Assembly (NCBI GenBank): GCA_949318235.1
Contig: OX439134.1
Coordinates: 29,458,459 to 29,522,458 of the forward strand
Reading direction: 5' to 3'
Source: Ecdyonurus torrentis
Taxonomy: Eukaryota > Arthropoda > Insecta > Ephemeroptera > Heptageniidae
Length of the DNA: 64,000 nt
The position numbers and the translations under genes were made by a program. The notes under the pieces are model-generated. The model was not told the origin of the DNA and searched no databases. It was given only the letters and a program-made list of their open reading frames with translations. Positions 63,254-64,000 of the stretch are shown here, piece after piece. Position 1 is the stretch's first letter. The number at the start of each line of letters is the position of its first letter.

Positions 63254-64000
63254 TTATATATATATATATATATATAGTTATATAATATATATTATTGTTA
63301 CTATCACGTTGTTATTGTTATTATTATTTTTTAACACCACATGCAGTCATTGATGTGGGTTGATTACGCATGCACCGAGCTTAACCCAGTGATCAAGAAT
63401 TCAAGATCCATGCAAATTACTGATCTATGCAATTTGACATCACCCAGCTTTGTGTCCATCCTAAGGGCTAATTGTAATTTGTTGTTATTTGAAACAAAAG
63501 TCTTGCTGCCTTATCTGGGGTGATATCTTTTCCTGGGCACGTTGGGACACTATTGCACTAGCTATATTATTATTGCAATTCTTATGTCATTATTCATTTC
63601 TGAAGCTGTGAAACTAGAAGACCATAATATGAAATGTATATTACATGTATTTATTATATTGTATCATTTTATGTGTTTATTAAAAATAAAAAATACGTAA
63701 ATTTTTACGTAAATTTATTTTTAATATTATATTCATTTAGTTTGTTTTTATAATATTTCAAGTTCTCCAATTAATGGTATTTAATTGTTACATCAAACTG
63801 AACATAGGTTGGAGCCTGATGTGCTACGAATGTAACACCTATGACGTCACTGATTGCAGTACGGTCGATTACAGTTGTCCTTATGCATCCACGTATTTCA
63901 TGGAGGATATCAAGAAATCATATTTCCCAGAATCTAAAGTTAATTATTCTGATCCTAAAAACCTGCCTGAACCAGTGTGTGTTACCGTAACTTCAGTAGG
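62632..64000 (+). CDS. Ly6/uPAR-domain protein, 5' part (continues past window)
   Basis: Exon 62632-62680 encodes a signal peptide (MRRLDILLTFATFVHS) and ends in phase 1 at AG|gtaag. The next exon starts at 63808 after ACATAG and reads GWSLMCYECNTYDVTDC, then DYSCPYASTYFMEDIKKS and ending PEPVCVTVTSVG at the window edge. The cysteines at 22, 25, 33, 40 and about 74 match the first five of the ten-cysteine Ly6 pattern, and the P-x-P-V-C-(F/V)-T stretch is close to PKPVCFTS of the gene at 53757-55983. It is transcribed away from that gene with 6.6 kb between the two starts. The cysteine-rich second half and any GPI signal lie outside the window. Confidence 0.85.
62681..63807. other. Intron 1 of the third Ly6 gene
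   Basis: Contains a (TA)n tract at about 63,180-63,285. The stretch 63,335-63,540 is less AT-rich but has no recognised exon. Confidence 0.6.

Overview
The window is animal nuclear DNA. It is very AT-rich, with many poly-T/poly-A runs, long microsatellites and dozens of short palindromic repeats. Its genes have several exons with canonical GT-AG introns. The gene set (UNC119, RAB11, HGH1 and three Ly6/uPAR three-finger genes) fits an invertebrate metazoan. I cannot fix the phylum from sequence alone. No bacterial operons, CRISPR arrays or rRNA genes are visible.

Layout. 1-12,244 holds no recognised exon and is packed with inverted-repeat elements, including two copies-inside-copies and a tRNA-like SINE head. 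12,245-15,590 (+) is UNC119, missing its 5' exon(s). 15,591-24,407 is intergenic repeat DNA. 24,408-34,067 (+) is RAB11: four common exons, then two alternative last exons 4.3 kb apart that give different hypervariable tails and different prenylation motifs. A ~1.1 kb palindrome lies between those two exons. 34,068-40,232 is intergenic. 40,233-44,484 (+) is a complete six-exon HGH1, whose product is an eEF2-specific chaperone. 45,578-49,877 (-) is a Ly6/uPAR GPI-anchored protein with a long Gly/Pro/Asn/Gln repeat stalk. 53,757-55,983 (-) is a second, 10-cysteine Ly6/uPAR gene. 62,632 to the window end (+) is the start of a third, divergently oriented.

UNC119 (lipid-cargo chaperone), RAB11 (recycling endosome GTPase) and HGH1 (translation factor folding) are housekeeping genes with no evident operational link. 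The three Ly6 genes form a local family: each has a signal-peptide exon ending in phase 1 followed by a Ly6 exon, and the two complete genes also share a phase-1 intron inside the domain and a GPI-type hydrophobic C terminus.

The rest is mainly non-autonomous DNA transposons (MITEs), at least eight of them nested in one another with readable insertion junctions, plus one hAT-type element with a clear 8-bp target duplication (27,562-28,344) and another inserted inside a (TATAG)n array (60,020-61,427). Exon boundaries come from reading frames, splice dinucleotides and homology recognised by eye; no search was run.
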